Assembly (NCBI GenBank): GCA_019614645.1
Contig: JABWDB010000012.1
Coordinates: forward strand, 4,216,001-4,280,000
DNA length: 64,000 nt
Direction: 5' to 3'
Origin: Stratiolaelaps scimitus
Taxonomy: Eukaryota > Arthropoda > Arachnida > Mesostigmata > Laelapidae
Shown here: piece by piece, positions 12,567 to 24,056 of the stretch
Layout: the number at the start of each line of letters is the position of its first letter
Position numbering within the stretch: position 1 is the stretch's first letter
Position numbers and translations under genes: made by a program
The notes under the pieces: model-generated
The model's database searches: none
Seen by the model: only the letters and a program-made list of their open reading frames with translations
What the model was told of the DNA's origin: nothing

Positions 12567-13330
12567 CCGTATGTTGCGCGTAGCCTGCGCAGCTTCTTGG
12601 ACACCCATTAGCAGACAGTTTGAGGACGGCACTAAGACGGCCTTGATAATGTCGCAGCGAAATAAAGGATATCGTGAGTGTGTTGTCGTTGTTGGATAAT
12701 TCGAAAAGGAAGAAGTGGTGTCACGTCGATCGCAGCAAAAAAATGAGGTAATTAGCTCTGTCATAAGACTTCACTGCTGTGTGTGCTACGACTACTGTAA
12801 TGAAAATTGAATTTCTCCGTTCACCCTGTGCTATTGTGTCGCGTATTAAGGAAACGTATTATGCACACCTCCAGTGGTTGCTGTTGTTCTTGTTGAAGTT
12901 CAACAGTCCCACTTGACGCTGTTACTTAGCAAGCTGAAGAGCTAGTGATCATCTCTCTTTATTCATTCATAATGGCTCGACAATCCTTAGGAGGCGATTG
13001 TTACGAGGAAAACCAATCACTGATCTTGGCAACGTTAGTTGCATCTCTCTCTGAAGTCGAAGTAGCCATCTAATGTCATACATTCAATGGTGAATACCTC
13101 TATTCGTTTAGTTATCAGCCATGAGCAGTGGGTAGGCGTGTCAACTCGAGGCATCCAATCGATGCGTCCGTTTCTGATTAATGCGCACGTGTCATTCCGT
13201 CTAGTCTTGCTGGCGCGTATGGTGCGACAATGTCCCTTAGAAATCCTTGACGATTGAGTCGCGTTAAAGTTTCGAGACGTTCGAATGTTTTGTTAAACAG
13301 TCAAGTGATCCACGCTTGCTGTGCCCTTGC

Positions 13331-13379
13331 AGTTGATTTGCACTGAGATTAATCGTCAGCCAACGAGAAGCGTCAAGAG
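13331..13379 (+). promoter_or_regulatory. Splice acceptor and 5' leader of the large plus-strand gene
   Basis: A pyrimidine-rich TGCCCTTGCAG ends at 13332. All frames that would join the coding frame from here meet a stop before the ATG at 13380, so this stretch is best read as untranslated leader. Confidence 0.45.
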
Positions 13380-16300
13380 ATGCCCGCAACGAGGGAAGAT
13401 GAAGATAGGAATAATGACGCCGACGCTGAGTTGGATTTTAGCCGAGATAGTCGAGTTTACGTTGAACGGTACACGGCAAGCGAGTTGGGTAGTATTGCTC
13501 GACTGATCAGGGCCAGGAAAGGTAGGCTGGCAAATACGTCCACATTGCATCTGCCAACCAAGATGCTGTCAGATACCGTGTCGGCTACATTCTGTTAACT
13601 ATTACTGAACTACTAAGCGGGAATCAATCTTCGAATAGTGGTTACAAAGGGTACAGCTACTGAGACGGCCGGCGCGAGAAATTCTTTCAGCATTTTTTTA
13701 CATTTATTGTTGTTCAATATAACCATTTGTTGTAGATAACTTGTTCACATATTCCAATGTACGTACGATTTCGTACTGACTATGTGCTAACTTGAGTTTG
13801 AGATAAATTGAACGACGAAGCATTGGACTTCAGAAAAACAACGGACTCTAATTCTCTTTCGGCCATTGCGTGTTCAGTTGTAACCAAGTACAGATCCCGT
13901 GATTCAATTCAACAGTGGTCTATGCACCTTGTGAGTATGTGAGGTTTTATGCTGCGAGGTGTATGAACGTAAATCATATATAATGAGAAACTCATTGAAA
14001 TGTCTGCTTTGCAGGAGAAAGTAAACGATCTTAAAGGAACATACATTTTCCCTTATATTTCAGCTTTTCGGCATCTGTTGAAGCGCTCCAGAGTCAAAAT
14101 GCGGCTGGACGTAAGTTGTCTTCGCCTTCTTATCGTCGAAAATCGAAAGGGGTCACCATTCGATTTTTTAGACAAAGATACCATACAAGTGCTCTCAAAA
14201 ACCTGGCCACAAGTTGAACTGAGAGTCGCGTGAAAATCATTCTCGCAGTTCTAACAATATCAACGAGAACTACAACTAGATTTGTAAAATAATTGCTAAA
14301 GTAATCAATATAACTCAGATATATTCGCCATATATTTCTACAATTTGTTGAAGGCGAACCAGACGATGAGTGTTCAACCTGCAGTAGTAGCGGAGACCAC
14401 TCCATCAACACTACCATTGAAGATGGTCATACAGATAAAACAAGCGCTATCTACCAGCTCCTCCGATGACTCCGAAGATAGCAACATTGAAGACGATGTC
14501 GAGGAGCCGTTTGTCGACGACGAGGTCTTTAGCAAGGTCTTCAAGCCAATCAGTAAGTGTCAGGTCGGAGCAATTTTAGGTGTGATGTATGTTTGTTCTT
14601 GTTGAAACCACAAGGCATATCGTTTACGCAAGGCTATGTTTGTAAACGTTGGTGGATTCGGCTAAGATTGACGTACTATGCTACCACCTTATAGAAGCCT
14701 TAGTAATTTTGTAGTATATATTCGATTAGCGTTGTTTGATTGGCATGTTAGAAGTTCAAATTTTGGTTAACTAATTTGATCGTTATGTTGGGTTGTGTGT
14801 CACGGGCTCGTCTTAATTATAATCGTTTCCGTACGTCTGTTAAGGACCTAGCCCTGTGCCGGGGTGTGGGGGCCTAAGAACATGATCTCCGAACATCATC
14901 TTTTTCCACATCATCTTGTTAATTGGTACACTGCTCATGATTTGTTCTCAGTTTCGAGCTCCCTGAAACCGAATGACCCGTCATTAAACATGCCGGTAAG
15001 TTATCATGTGCTATCAACTCACACTAGCCTTTATATTATTAGTGTTATTTGTAATATTGCATCATATAATTGAAATGTGTATCATCGTTTTGACCATTTT
15101 CAGCGAGTATGATCACATCTCGCACCGTTTCGATACCATACTGTTTCCCTGCAGTTGCTGTGGCAGGGCAAAGCCAGATGACACCTATGTATGGACGTTT
15201 GATTCATAGATACAGCAGATGAATGATACCGCTTGATGCAATGTGTTTCCGACCGCAGAATTATTCGAAACCGAGGAAGCTATCCCGCCCGACGCAGAAA
15301 CGTGGCTCACCGGAAAATAGCCTGTGTGAATTCAGCAGCACGAGCGCCAGCAGTAGCCACACGACGCCAGAGTCACCCATCGGTCTCGAGGCGCACGTTG
15401 ACGAGGAAACCTTCACCAAGGCCTTCAGGCGGGTGCCACTCGGCCCTGCGAAGCGGGATGCTCAAGGTATAAGGCACGGAGCATACCCTTATCTAAGCTC
15501 ACCAGAGGGAAAGAACATTGAGAACATTGAAGATCACGGCTGGACATGAACACTCTTCTGACTTGTTCCAACTTCGCAACATGTCGAGCTACTCCCAAGT
15601 GGGATTCCGCCTGTTTGGAAATCGGCGTAGCTCAGCGCAGCCCATGGATCACTCTGTTCCGAGACGCAATTTTACACGAAAATATTCATTGAGCTCGTGT
15701 TTGGTCATTTGTAACGTCTGTTCATGTGTCTGCTGTTTGCAGCCTGGAATATAATTGCATTCTGTTTTAGTTACATTGCTGATTTCATGAATTCTTCGCT
15801 TGCAGGAGGTAACCCCGCAGATAGTCCTCCAGCTAAGCCTCATTACTCCAGAACAACCAAAGCGCATAGCCATATGTCGGTGTTGTTTGCACCGATGTCA
15901 ATCGACTCGAAAGAGCTGAAGCCGCCGATTGGTGTTTTTCTTCCGGAGCCGAGCCGCACGTTCGCTGACGAAACGGAGGTACGTTATTGTAAGATGGTCA
16001 CTGAAAACCCGTAGGACCCGTAGGGTGGTTAAAAACCGAGACGCGCGTACCGGTCGGAGCATTTCTTACGAGAAGTACTTAGACGTTTCCATCATCAAAA
16101 ATGGCAACCAGCACGCTCCCTCGGCCAAATTGAGCATTTCATGTTGACCGCTGTACTCGTATGCATGGCTAAGAGTACCAGACGTAGAATATTCGGAAAT
16201 AATCTGTTTCGAAGATTCCCAGCCAGCGAGACAGTCTAAAATATACGCGAACTTAGAACCACGGTAACAATGCCAAGAGTAATATGTGATACATAATGTT

Positions 16301-19300
16301 CAAGGATCAGGCTGAGACTGCAAGACGCAGAGGGTTATAATTAATTTGATCCCGACACGGCACGGTTTATTTTTGATTTCACCATCCCTGCCCCATTCAT
16401 TACCCATCCCTGCGGTACACAGGATACCCCGACAACTCTCGTTTCGTATCGAGTATCTCTGTCTGTTAAGTTACAAGTTTGGTTGCTTGCATTCTTCTAG
16501 GAGTCACTTAGCGTTCAGGCGGCAGTTCACAATCTGGTTGAATCAGTAGTGATTATGGAACAGGAGGGGAAGCCGAACAGAGATGGTGAGGGATTACTTT
16601 CAGTGGTTGACCCTTTCGCCTCTGTTGGCCTGAAGACCTATCTCAAGCGATACCGCGACTCCAAGGTACTATCTACTCTACCTAGCTTTATATTTCCTCC
16701 CCTATACAATCCGTCCTTCTCTTGGCGCATTCACGTCTCGAAACGATGACGACGACGACGCGGACCATTGCTGAGGAGAAATCTGACCGAGTAATGGAGA
16801 GCGTCCCTGATACGATAGGGAGTCAGTTGATAAATGTGCTCCTTTGTCTATGTTCGTTGACTAGGCGAAATCATTGAAGTTGATTGCGTCGAAACCGCGC
16901 CCCGTTGACCTGCCACAGACAGCAGTCTGTCACCCGGAACAACCGTCCACGTCCTTCGGCACGTCATCTACCAAGGGTCGCTTGCGACAAACACATAAAT
17001 CTCCAAGATACCTCAATGCGTTTTGGTTAGTATTGATATCACTGCAGTATTGTACAGATATAATGCGCTGTGGATCATTTTTGTTGGCTACTTTTCATAT
17101 TTTGTTATTCTTTTCCATTGACCTTTTCTTGGCTTCATCGGCAGTGACGGCATCAGTCCAGCACGGAAATCAAAGCAGCCGAAAGCTGGCCAGCTGTGCG
17201 TTCCCGAAAAATCAAATACACATGCGCCTCTTCCTCCAGCCGAGGCTGCTTCAGCCAGTACGGTCAGCAGTACGCTGGCGCAGGTCGCCGAGCCGAGCAT
17301 CACTTCCGATGACGACCTAGTCCTTCACACCGTCGACGCCCGAACCCATCCAGAATGGCGAGACGCGAGGGCATCTCGAGTGCTTCGGAGGGCCCTGCTC
17401 TTTGTCAAGAAAGGTGGTCGCATATCAGTGTCACGTTATGCACCAGATTTTGCCAGTATAACAGTAACACAAAATTCGGCCATATACACAGCATCAGCTG
17501 TCGCTTCGGTCGATGATGTGGTGTCCCGGGAAAGAGAGCAACGACTCAGTGAGCTACCGGCGCAATGTTTAGCGTCCGCGGGAAAAGGTCAACACATTAA
17601 AGTGGAGACCAATGAGCGCCAAAAGGAGCTTGTCGCACGCGATTCGATGTTGTCGTCGTCATCGAAACAGCCTAAGAAGGTTAGGAGGTTGACGGGTGAT
17701 ACCAAGACGGTTGATAGCTCGGCTACTACTTCGACGCAGGTTTGTAAATTCAGGCGGCTCTCGGTGGTTAGTTTACTCACGGTTACTGTTCGTGTGTTTC
17801 AAGGTTTTCCGAGTGGACGAGGTCATTCAAATATATCACATTTCAAGAATATTCCACGAATATTTGGCTGGCTATCTAACTCAGATGTAGACATTTGATA
17901 TCGGAAATTGTCGTTTTGAGGGTGGCGCGTCAAAAGGATCTATCTTTTTGACGCGGTGTGTAACACATTTATCCATTGACGGTGCACCACTTATTACGCA
18001 AAAGACGTTGATCTGCGAAACGATAGTACGATTACGATCATTATTCTTATTATGATTATTGTGGACCGCGTATCTTATTGCAGATCGCACAACGAGTCAG
18101 TGATGATGTGCCGCCACCGGCATCGGAAACGCTTGCAACTACCACCCGCCGAGGGCGAACCATCAAGCGAGCGTCACGCTTCTCCGATTACCTCGTGGGC
18201 AATACTCGATTGCCGACAAAACGAAGCGATAAGTCCAAGGAGCAGCGGGCATCGAAAGAAATTGAAATCTGCCCGGAACAACGCGAGGAAAGCCGACAGG
18301 GTGGTGGCATTGCCGATGCTCAGCAGTTGGCGGCGGCGGCGGCGGCGGCGGCTACGGTGGCGAACGCAACAGCTCGCTCAAGAGTCGGTACTCGACGGCG
18401 GATACCGCCACATGCTGTTGATGGTGGCCTCGGGAAAACTGCAGCTGACTGGGGCCGAGCGAGTTGCGCTGAGCCCTTTATGTCGTCCGGCGATGATGAT
18501 GGTGATGAGCTCGACGAGGAACAGGTTCCGGAACGGAAGTACGTCCCTCCACCTCATGGTGTTATCGATAAATCGCCGTTAGGAGGCGAAATGCCGGCTC
18601 GAGTTTTCAGCGGAGGACAATACGAAGACGGAACAATCGCGCCGGTCATGTTTCCTACGGAGGTAGAGGCGAACTCGAACGCGACGCCGGCGAAGACGAT
18701 AACGATAGCGACAAATACCAGCAGAACTCCTCGATTGAGTAGCATGCTGCCGGCTAAAGTTCACGGCAACGGCCCGTGTTCGTCGGTATCGATGACGGGA
18801 GCACCACGGGTGCGAAAAGTACTCATTAATCCAGCAATGGTAAGTTCTCCAATCGCGCCCCCTAAAATCCGCACTAGAGATGCAATCATAGATTTTTGAA
18901 AAAAAATGCTGAATCTCTATAATAGACCAATAGCCGATTATGACGGCTCGTTTTTCATATAACACTTCTCTCCCGTCTCGGCTAGAATGTTCATTTTATC
19001 GATAACTAGCTGATACATCCACTCTGAACGGTAATGAGTTTCCACATAACGTCTGTCATATCTAAGAGTATGCGCAGGCCGATGAACAATCACAATTCAT
19101 CACAGAGTTCGATAACTATACGTTCGCTCGTTCGTGTCAATTGATTTTAGGGCATTACAGCTCCAGAGGAGCTGGCGGCCATAGTGGAGCTCAACCAGGT
19201 GCTGTACGGTGAACCGTGCACAGTGACCATCGAGCAGATTATGAGGGATGTGAGAAAGTCGCTTTCGATCGAGCTGCGCAATCACGAACAGCTCATCCGG

Positions 19301-21426
19301 TGGAAGAAGTTTCTTACCATGCGAAAGCTTGAAATGAGAGCGAGACTCAGCGATGTGAGTGATACCTGTTAATGTCATCACTAATATCTTGTCAATGAAT
19401 GGTGGAACGAAGTCGACGTCCATACTCAGCTTTAGTAACGTTGTCGACCTAGGTTTTTCGTGTCACTCCTATTATCGTTACCATTTTACTTGCCTTCACA
19501 GCTTCGTAAGGCGCACAAGGCGCATTGTCCACTGTCACACCACCTGACCCGTGCGGAACGCGCGCAAGCCCCGGTTGATGACTCTATTGAGACGGCACCA
19601 AGCGGTGCTTCGTACAACACCTCGTCAAACCGATGTCGTGGACCGAAGTCGTCTCAGACGTCGGCTACGATGACACAACCGGCGGGGTCAGCGCCAGTGG
19701 TGACGGGACTGCCCAGGTCTAAGCGTAACGTCAGCAGCAGCAGCAGCATGGATGCCGTAACAGATTCATCCCCTGCAAAGATTCGTGCTGTTTACGTGGC
19801 TGGGAATACCTCGGGAGTATCCCAAGCGGTCGTGGATATGCCGCCCCCTTCGCTGGTTGTACACCCAATTGAAGGCAGTGGCTGTGGCCAGACCGACCTG
19901 ATCGTGCCAGTGTCTCCCATAATTCCAGCCGGAGAAACGTTTAAGGTAAGGTAAACGCTTGAGGTAAGCTGCCCATACTAATACCATGGTGGAAAGCGGT
20001 GGTTGAGCCACTGCCAGGTGAAGTTTTACCACGATGATGACATACTGTCATATTGAATAGATTTGATACCGGCTATTACTGAAGCACATGCGCTTTCAAC
20101 GACTTAACCTGCGTGGCTGATTGTTCAGTCTGGTGGAAGGACTAGGCATGCTATAGACCCACAAAAGGTCCAATTAACGCGATAATTATAGCCTGACTAT
20201 ATATAGCTTTTCGCCGATAGTGACGACACAGTGTATTAATTGATTCATGTAACTGAGGTTTGCCACGACCGAACTGTGGGTTGTAAAAATCGTAAAAATA
20301 ATTGCGAATTTCACGAAGTGACGTGTGATGGCATAAAAGCGAAAGCCTCACGAACGCTTTCTTTTCCTGAGGTGAAGCCGAGAGACGTAATTGTGTCAAC
20401 AAGTGTCAATTGATGATAAGCTAATCCGCAAGCTACAGGGTGATCATTAGCAACGGGGTGCTATCATTCGAATGGTTAATTTGATCATTTCAGAGAGGGG
20501 AACACTGTCTCATTTTAGTCCATCGAAATGGTACGTCGTTGCGGCAGTAAAACAAGCTAAATACAGCCGTTGCTGACAGTCATTTTCATGTCGTTGTTTC
20601 TCGTTACTTCAGCCACAATAAGTTTCAATTGATTCTTATTATTATAAAATAATAATAATAATAATTATTATTATTATTATCGTTGCAGTTGGCGTCACCT
20701 ATAGCAGCGTCGGCATCCAGAGAATATGCACCACTACATCACCACGCTGTACAGGCTCCGCCGGCAAAAGCATGCTTTAGACCAGTTGCATCGTCAATCG
20801 GGACACCCGCGGTCGTAGGACACCAGCCGCTGTCGCGGGCGGGCAAAATCGTGGTGAAACCTATCGGACGTAACGTGGCCGGCTCGCCCCCGCGGATCAT
20901 CCGCCGATTGATCCCCATCAATCGAACCTCGAATGGAGTCCCTATTGTCACGCCTTTATCGTTGTCATCGGCTAACGCCAGCGGGAGCCAATCAACTTCA
21001 CAAGGAGTCTCCCTACTTCGACGGGTGGGTCCAGGAGACTGCTACAGTCGAAATTATTCAAGAGCAACGCTGTCAGCAGCCGACGCCGTTTCCAGCGTCA
21101 ACGGAGAACAACCACCACCGGTGGCCTATCTGCAGCCGCTGGCGAATCGGCCCGGTGATGCCCTCGCTCTCGACGGTGCCAACGTAGCAAAAATCCCGGA
21201 CAGCCGTGATTCGGTCGCAGCAATGCTATCGGTAGCGTCGACGGGTGTTGCCTTAACGTCACCACATATCAACGCGGAAGCCGGCGTCGTACGGATTTCC
21301 GCTGCAGGCGCTACCTCGTCTCAACGGCGGAAACAGTCGTTCGCCCCCCCGACGACTCAGTACAACGGCTCAATGCCACCTCCGCTTGGCCGACCTCCGA
21401 AGGCGAAAGTGACCGTGTCGCCGTGA
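13380..21426 (+). CDS. Large multi-exon gene, unrecognised disordered protein (about 1350 aa)
   Basis: I do not recognise the family. Fourteen exons join in phase: 13380-13521, 13803-13930, 14015-14110, 14354-14552, 14952-14995, 15259-15466, 15806-15978, 16501-16665, 16865-17025, 17145-17739, 18084-18839, 19151-19354, 19502-19945 and 20689-21426 (TGA). Most donors are GTAAGT, GTGAGT or GTACGT. The product is mostly low complexity: an acidic Ser/Asp tract at about 155-180, poly-Ala at 720-727, an acidic run at 772-783, and Ser/Pro-rich ends. Two parts look folded: 331-385 (FASVGLKTYLKRYRDSK at its end) and 890-975, a charged, probably helical block (RWKKFLTMRKLEMRARL). A basic patch (TRRGRTIKRASRFSDYL) lies at 658-674. 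A nuclear or chromatin role is possible but only inferred from composition. The start is the first ATG after an AG acceptor at 13331-13332, with stops upstream in frame. Weakest points are exon 3 and the region after 17413, which could hide a short intron. Confidence 0.8.
20640..20682. repeat. (AAT)n/(ATT)n inverted tract just before a splice acceptor
   Basis: An AAT run meets an ATT run head-on and ends six bases before the CAG acceptor of the last exon of the large plus-strand gene (20689). The two halves can pair. Confidence 0.8.
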
Positions 21427-22046
21427 CATCTATACGAGCAGTAGAACCTTTTTTTGCTTGTTCCCGTTAAGCGACATTCTACAACTCGTCCCCGGATGAC
21501 GTCCTCGGCTATTTTCGGCGGGGAGGATTCACGGCGAACGGCGCCATCTGAATGATGTTAACCGTTGCTGTATTTTACAGTGTAGGGGGTCGAAATCGGC
21601 GCACTCCAATGCCCCTGGCTTCAGACCCGAGTCGCGTGCGTGGACGGGGCGCGACTGTACTGTAGATGCATATGTACACTGCGCTGTATGTCAGACGCCA
21701 ATGGACCGCCGAAAAACGATCAGCCAAGGCAGGAGGGCCACTTCGCTGCATATTTATGTTGAGATATGAGATCGTTGCTTGACTCTCTGATCATCCATCC
21801 TGAATGGTCCCTTGTCTAAGACATAAATTCATTCCGACTCAAACCGCATAGCTGAGAGCATGAGAGCTGTGTCTCAATTGTGTCTGGACATGTATTCTGC
21901 ACTGGACTACAGCTGGAGAATCATGTCTCATCATATGATGTTAGTCAGTACAAATAACCATAGTAAAAATCCTCGAGCGAATCTGTTTTGCTTTACCAAA
22001 ATATCCAAGAAGACATCATAAGACGTATGCGCCATTCACTGCCATT

Positions 22047-22080
<34 letters not shown>

Positions 22081-22316
22081 GCATCATCGTCAGTGGCGCC
22101 ATGACACCCTGTAAAAACAACAGAAAACAATTTGTTTGATTTTCATTTGTCTGATTTAACCGATCGACCCGTTACCACCTGTACATATAAATAAATATAT
22201 ATATATAACTCGAAATGCTGATGTATAATACCAGAGTTGTTGATATATATCTACTTTGGCTGGGTAGACGACACGAGAGGCAAAAAATGAAATACTGTTA
22301 TTTTTTCCACAATAAA
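21427..22316 (+). other. 3' untranslated region of the large plus-strand gene with poly(A) signals
   Basis: No coding signal follows the TGA. AATAAA hexamers occur at 22190-22195 and 22311-22316, the second in a T-rich, A-rich setting typical of a cleavage site. A (TA)n tract lies inside at 22049-22078. Confidence 0.5.
22049..22078. repeat. (TA)n microsatellite
   Basis: About 15 units in the presumed 3' untranslated region of the large plus-strand gene. Confidence 0.95.
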
Positions 22317-22508
22317 AATCGGAAAACCTTAACATGTTAGTCTGTGTTTGTTATTGTTATCATTCATCGTTTCGTGATTAGGCGTGTGCTAAGCGAAGAG
22401 TCCGAGCATTCCCGATCGTCAGGCAAGTTGGACACGCTTAATTAAGGCTTACATCATTTCATCGTAATTAGCTAGGTGTTCTCTAGGTGACCCCGTCGAG
22501 ATCCAGGG

Positions 22509-22699
22509 AGCGCGTTGGTCGCATACGTATTCAACTGCTTTGCAATCGTAGGAGACGGAACGTAGGTGCACTGATTCGATCCTCGCCGTTACACATCGTC
22601 ATGCAAGTCCACGATATTGTTTTTCTCCATTTCTCCCTCTTACGGAGAAATGGAGAAAAACAATATGGTGGACATCAAATGTTGGCTGAAAGTCAGCCC
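22509..22699 (+). mobile_element. tRNA-derived SINE, family 1, copy 4, with an internal hairpin
   Basis: The head (GCGTTGGTCGCATACGTATTC) and B box (GATTCGATCC) align with copy 2, and the tail has AAATGTTGGCTGAAAGTCAG. The usual core is interrupted by an inverted repeat at 22607-22673. Confidence 0.65.
22607..22673. repeat. Hairpin: 30-bp arms, one mismatch, 7-base loop
   Basis: Arms at 22607-22636 and 22644-22673 pair fully except one G/G, with loop CTCTTAC. It sits inside SINE copy 4. Confidence 0.85.
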
Positions 22700-23911
22700 A
22701 AAAAAATTAACCATAGGATGATGTATATTAGACATCGCTTGTCTGTGTATAATGATTAGCGCGCCCGACTAAGAAACGCTTAACATAACGAAAGCGAGAG
22801 AGAGAGAGAGAGGTGAATTCACGTTGGCTGTAGGGCCCTAGCATTCTCCCATCAGACATCCTTCAGCTGCCATCTGCATGGTGTTCTTTGTCAGGAGCAA
22901 AAAAACCAATCTTCACACTTGAGGTGGCCAGCCATGGAACAACGAGAAGAGGTGGGTGCTCATGTTATAAGTGACACGAAAGATTGAGCTCTGCAAGCTG
23001 TATTTATGTGTACATAAAAGCATGTGCAGAGCAGGTATGTGTATATAAAAGCATGATAATAGTCGACGGTCATAAATGCTTGTTATTATCATTATTATCG
23101 CGCAGCAAGCGAAGAGGATTGAGCAATATAATCTAAGAAAATCAGTGGGATCTGCACAATTGACGATACGGTTCCCATGAGGTCTTACCCCTCCCCCAAC
23201 GCCACGTCCACGTCCTGCGTCCTGCAAGGTCCTTCGGTGGTCAAGCTCAATTCTTCCATCTTACATATTCACCGCACACCCAGACGTTAATTGCGTCCAG
23301 GGCCAGCCGGCCAACATAACACAATCACCGAACTGACCTGAATAGGGTAGGTCCTTCGGACTGGCCTTCTCGCGCCGGTGTCAAAAATAAAAGCAAATGT
23401 TCTCGTGTGCTCAAAACACAGCTGGAGGAGGAGGAGGAACGATTCGTTGAGATCGTGCACCTTGGCATACACGCACTCATCTGTTTTCTTATGGTGATTA
23501 GCCAAGCGTATTCCCCTGGCGGCTTGGGTGGTTTCGTTTTTTGTCGAACTTACTTCCTTCCTCCGACAACGAACAGCGTTCTTCTGCTATGCCTAATGAA
23601 TGGATATATGGATTGATCGACGGGTAGACTAGAGCAGCAGCAACAGCAGCAGATACAAGTCGATCTTGTTCGATGTCGCGGCCAGCAATCGCTTATAGCC
23701 GCAGTGGCCTGCTATTGTTTTCTTCGACTACGAGCTCGCATGCGATGCAGACAGTTGTGCTATGTATATGTATGCGTAAAGTTATCGTCGCCAGGCTGAC
23801 AGACACGATCGTTGTTGAGCAATTGCTAGAGTGAGCGTTTTGCGGTGGTGAAGGCAATCTCTTCGGTAATCATTCAGTTCTCACCCGCGCTAAACTGAGC
23901 AGCAGAACTCA

Positions 23912-24009
23912 ATGGAGGCGTCGACAAAAGGTAGTGCAGATAGTTTACGCTCGGCCGAGACCGCTAAACAAGAAAAACGTTATAGACAAGCTGTCACTTA
24001 ACCGTCGAG

Positions 24010-24056
<47 letters not shown>

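Larger units (their letters stand above)
8799..13330. other. Intergenic region between ADAT3 and the large plus-strand gene
   Basis: The two flanking genes point away from each other, so both promoters should lie here. It also holds SINE copies and (TA)n runs (9.6-10.3 kb) and the weak two-exon candidate at 12.1-12.6 kb. I see no convincing TATA or Inr element. Confidence 0.5.
22317..23911. other. Intergenic region upstream of the Tudor gene
   Basis: It contains SINE copy 4 with its hairpin, a GA run (22796-22812) and a CAG-rich stretch at 23634-23652. On the minus strand, a tiny Gly/Arg-coding stretch at about 23192-23225 is bounded by AG and GT, but no partner exon is evident. Confidence 0.5.

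Noticed and set aside
14130..14417. Minus-strand frame opposite exons of the large plus-strand gene
   Set aside because: It overlaps exons that fit a consistent splice model on the plus strand.
14354..14480. Alternative frame in exon 4 of the large gene (DDECSTCSSS), reminiscent of a Ser/Cys stretch in Prickle proteins
   Set aside because: It meets a TGA within the exon, whereas the chosen frame continues in phase into the next exon.
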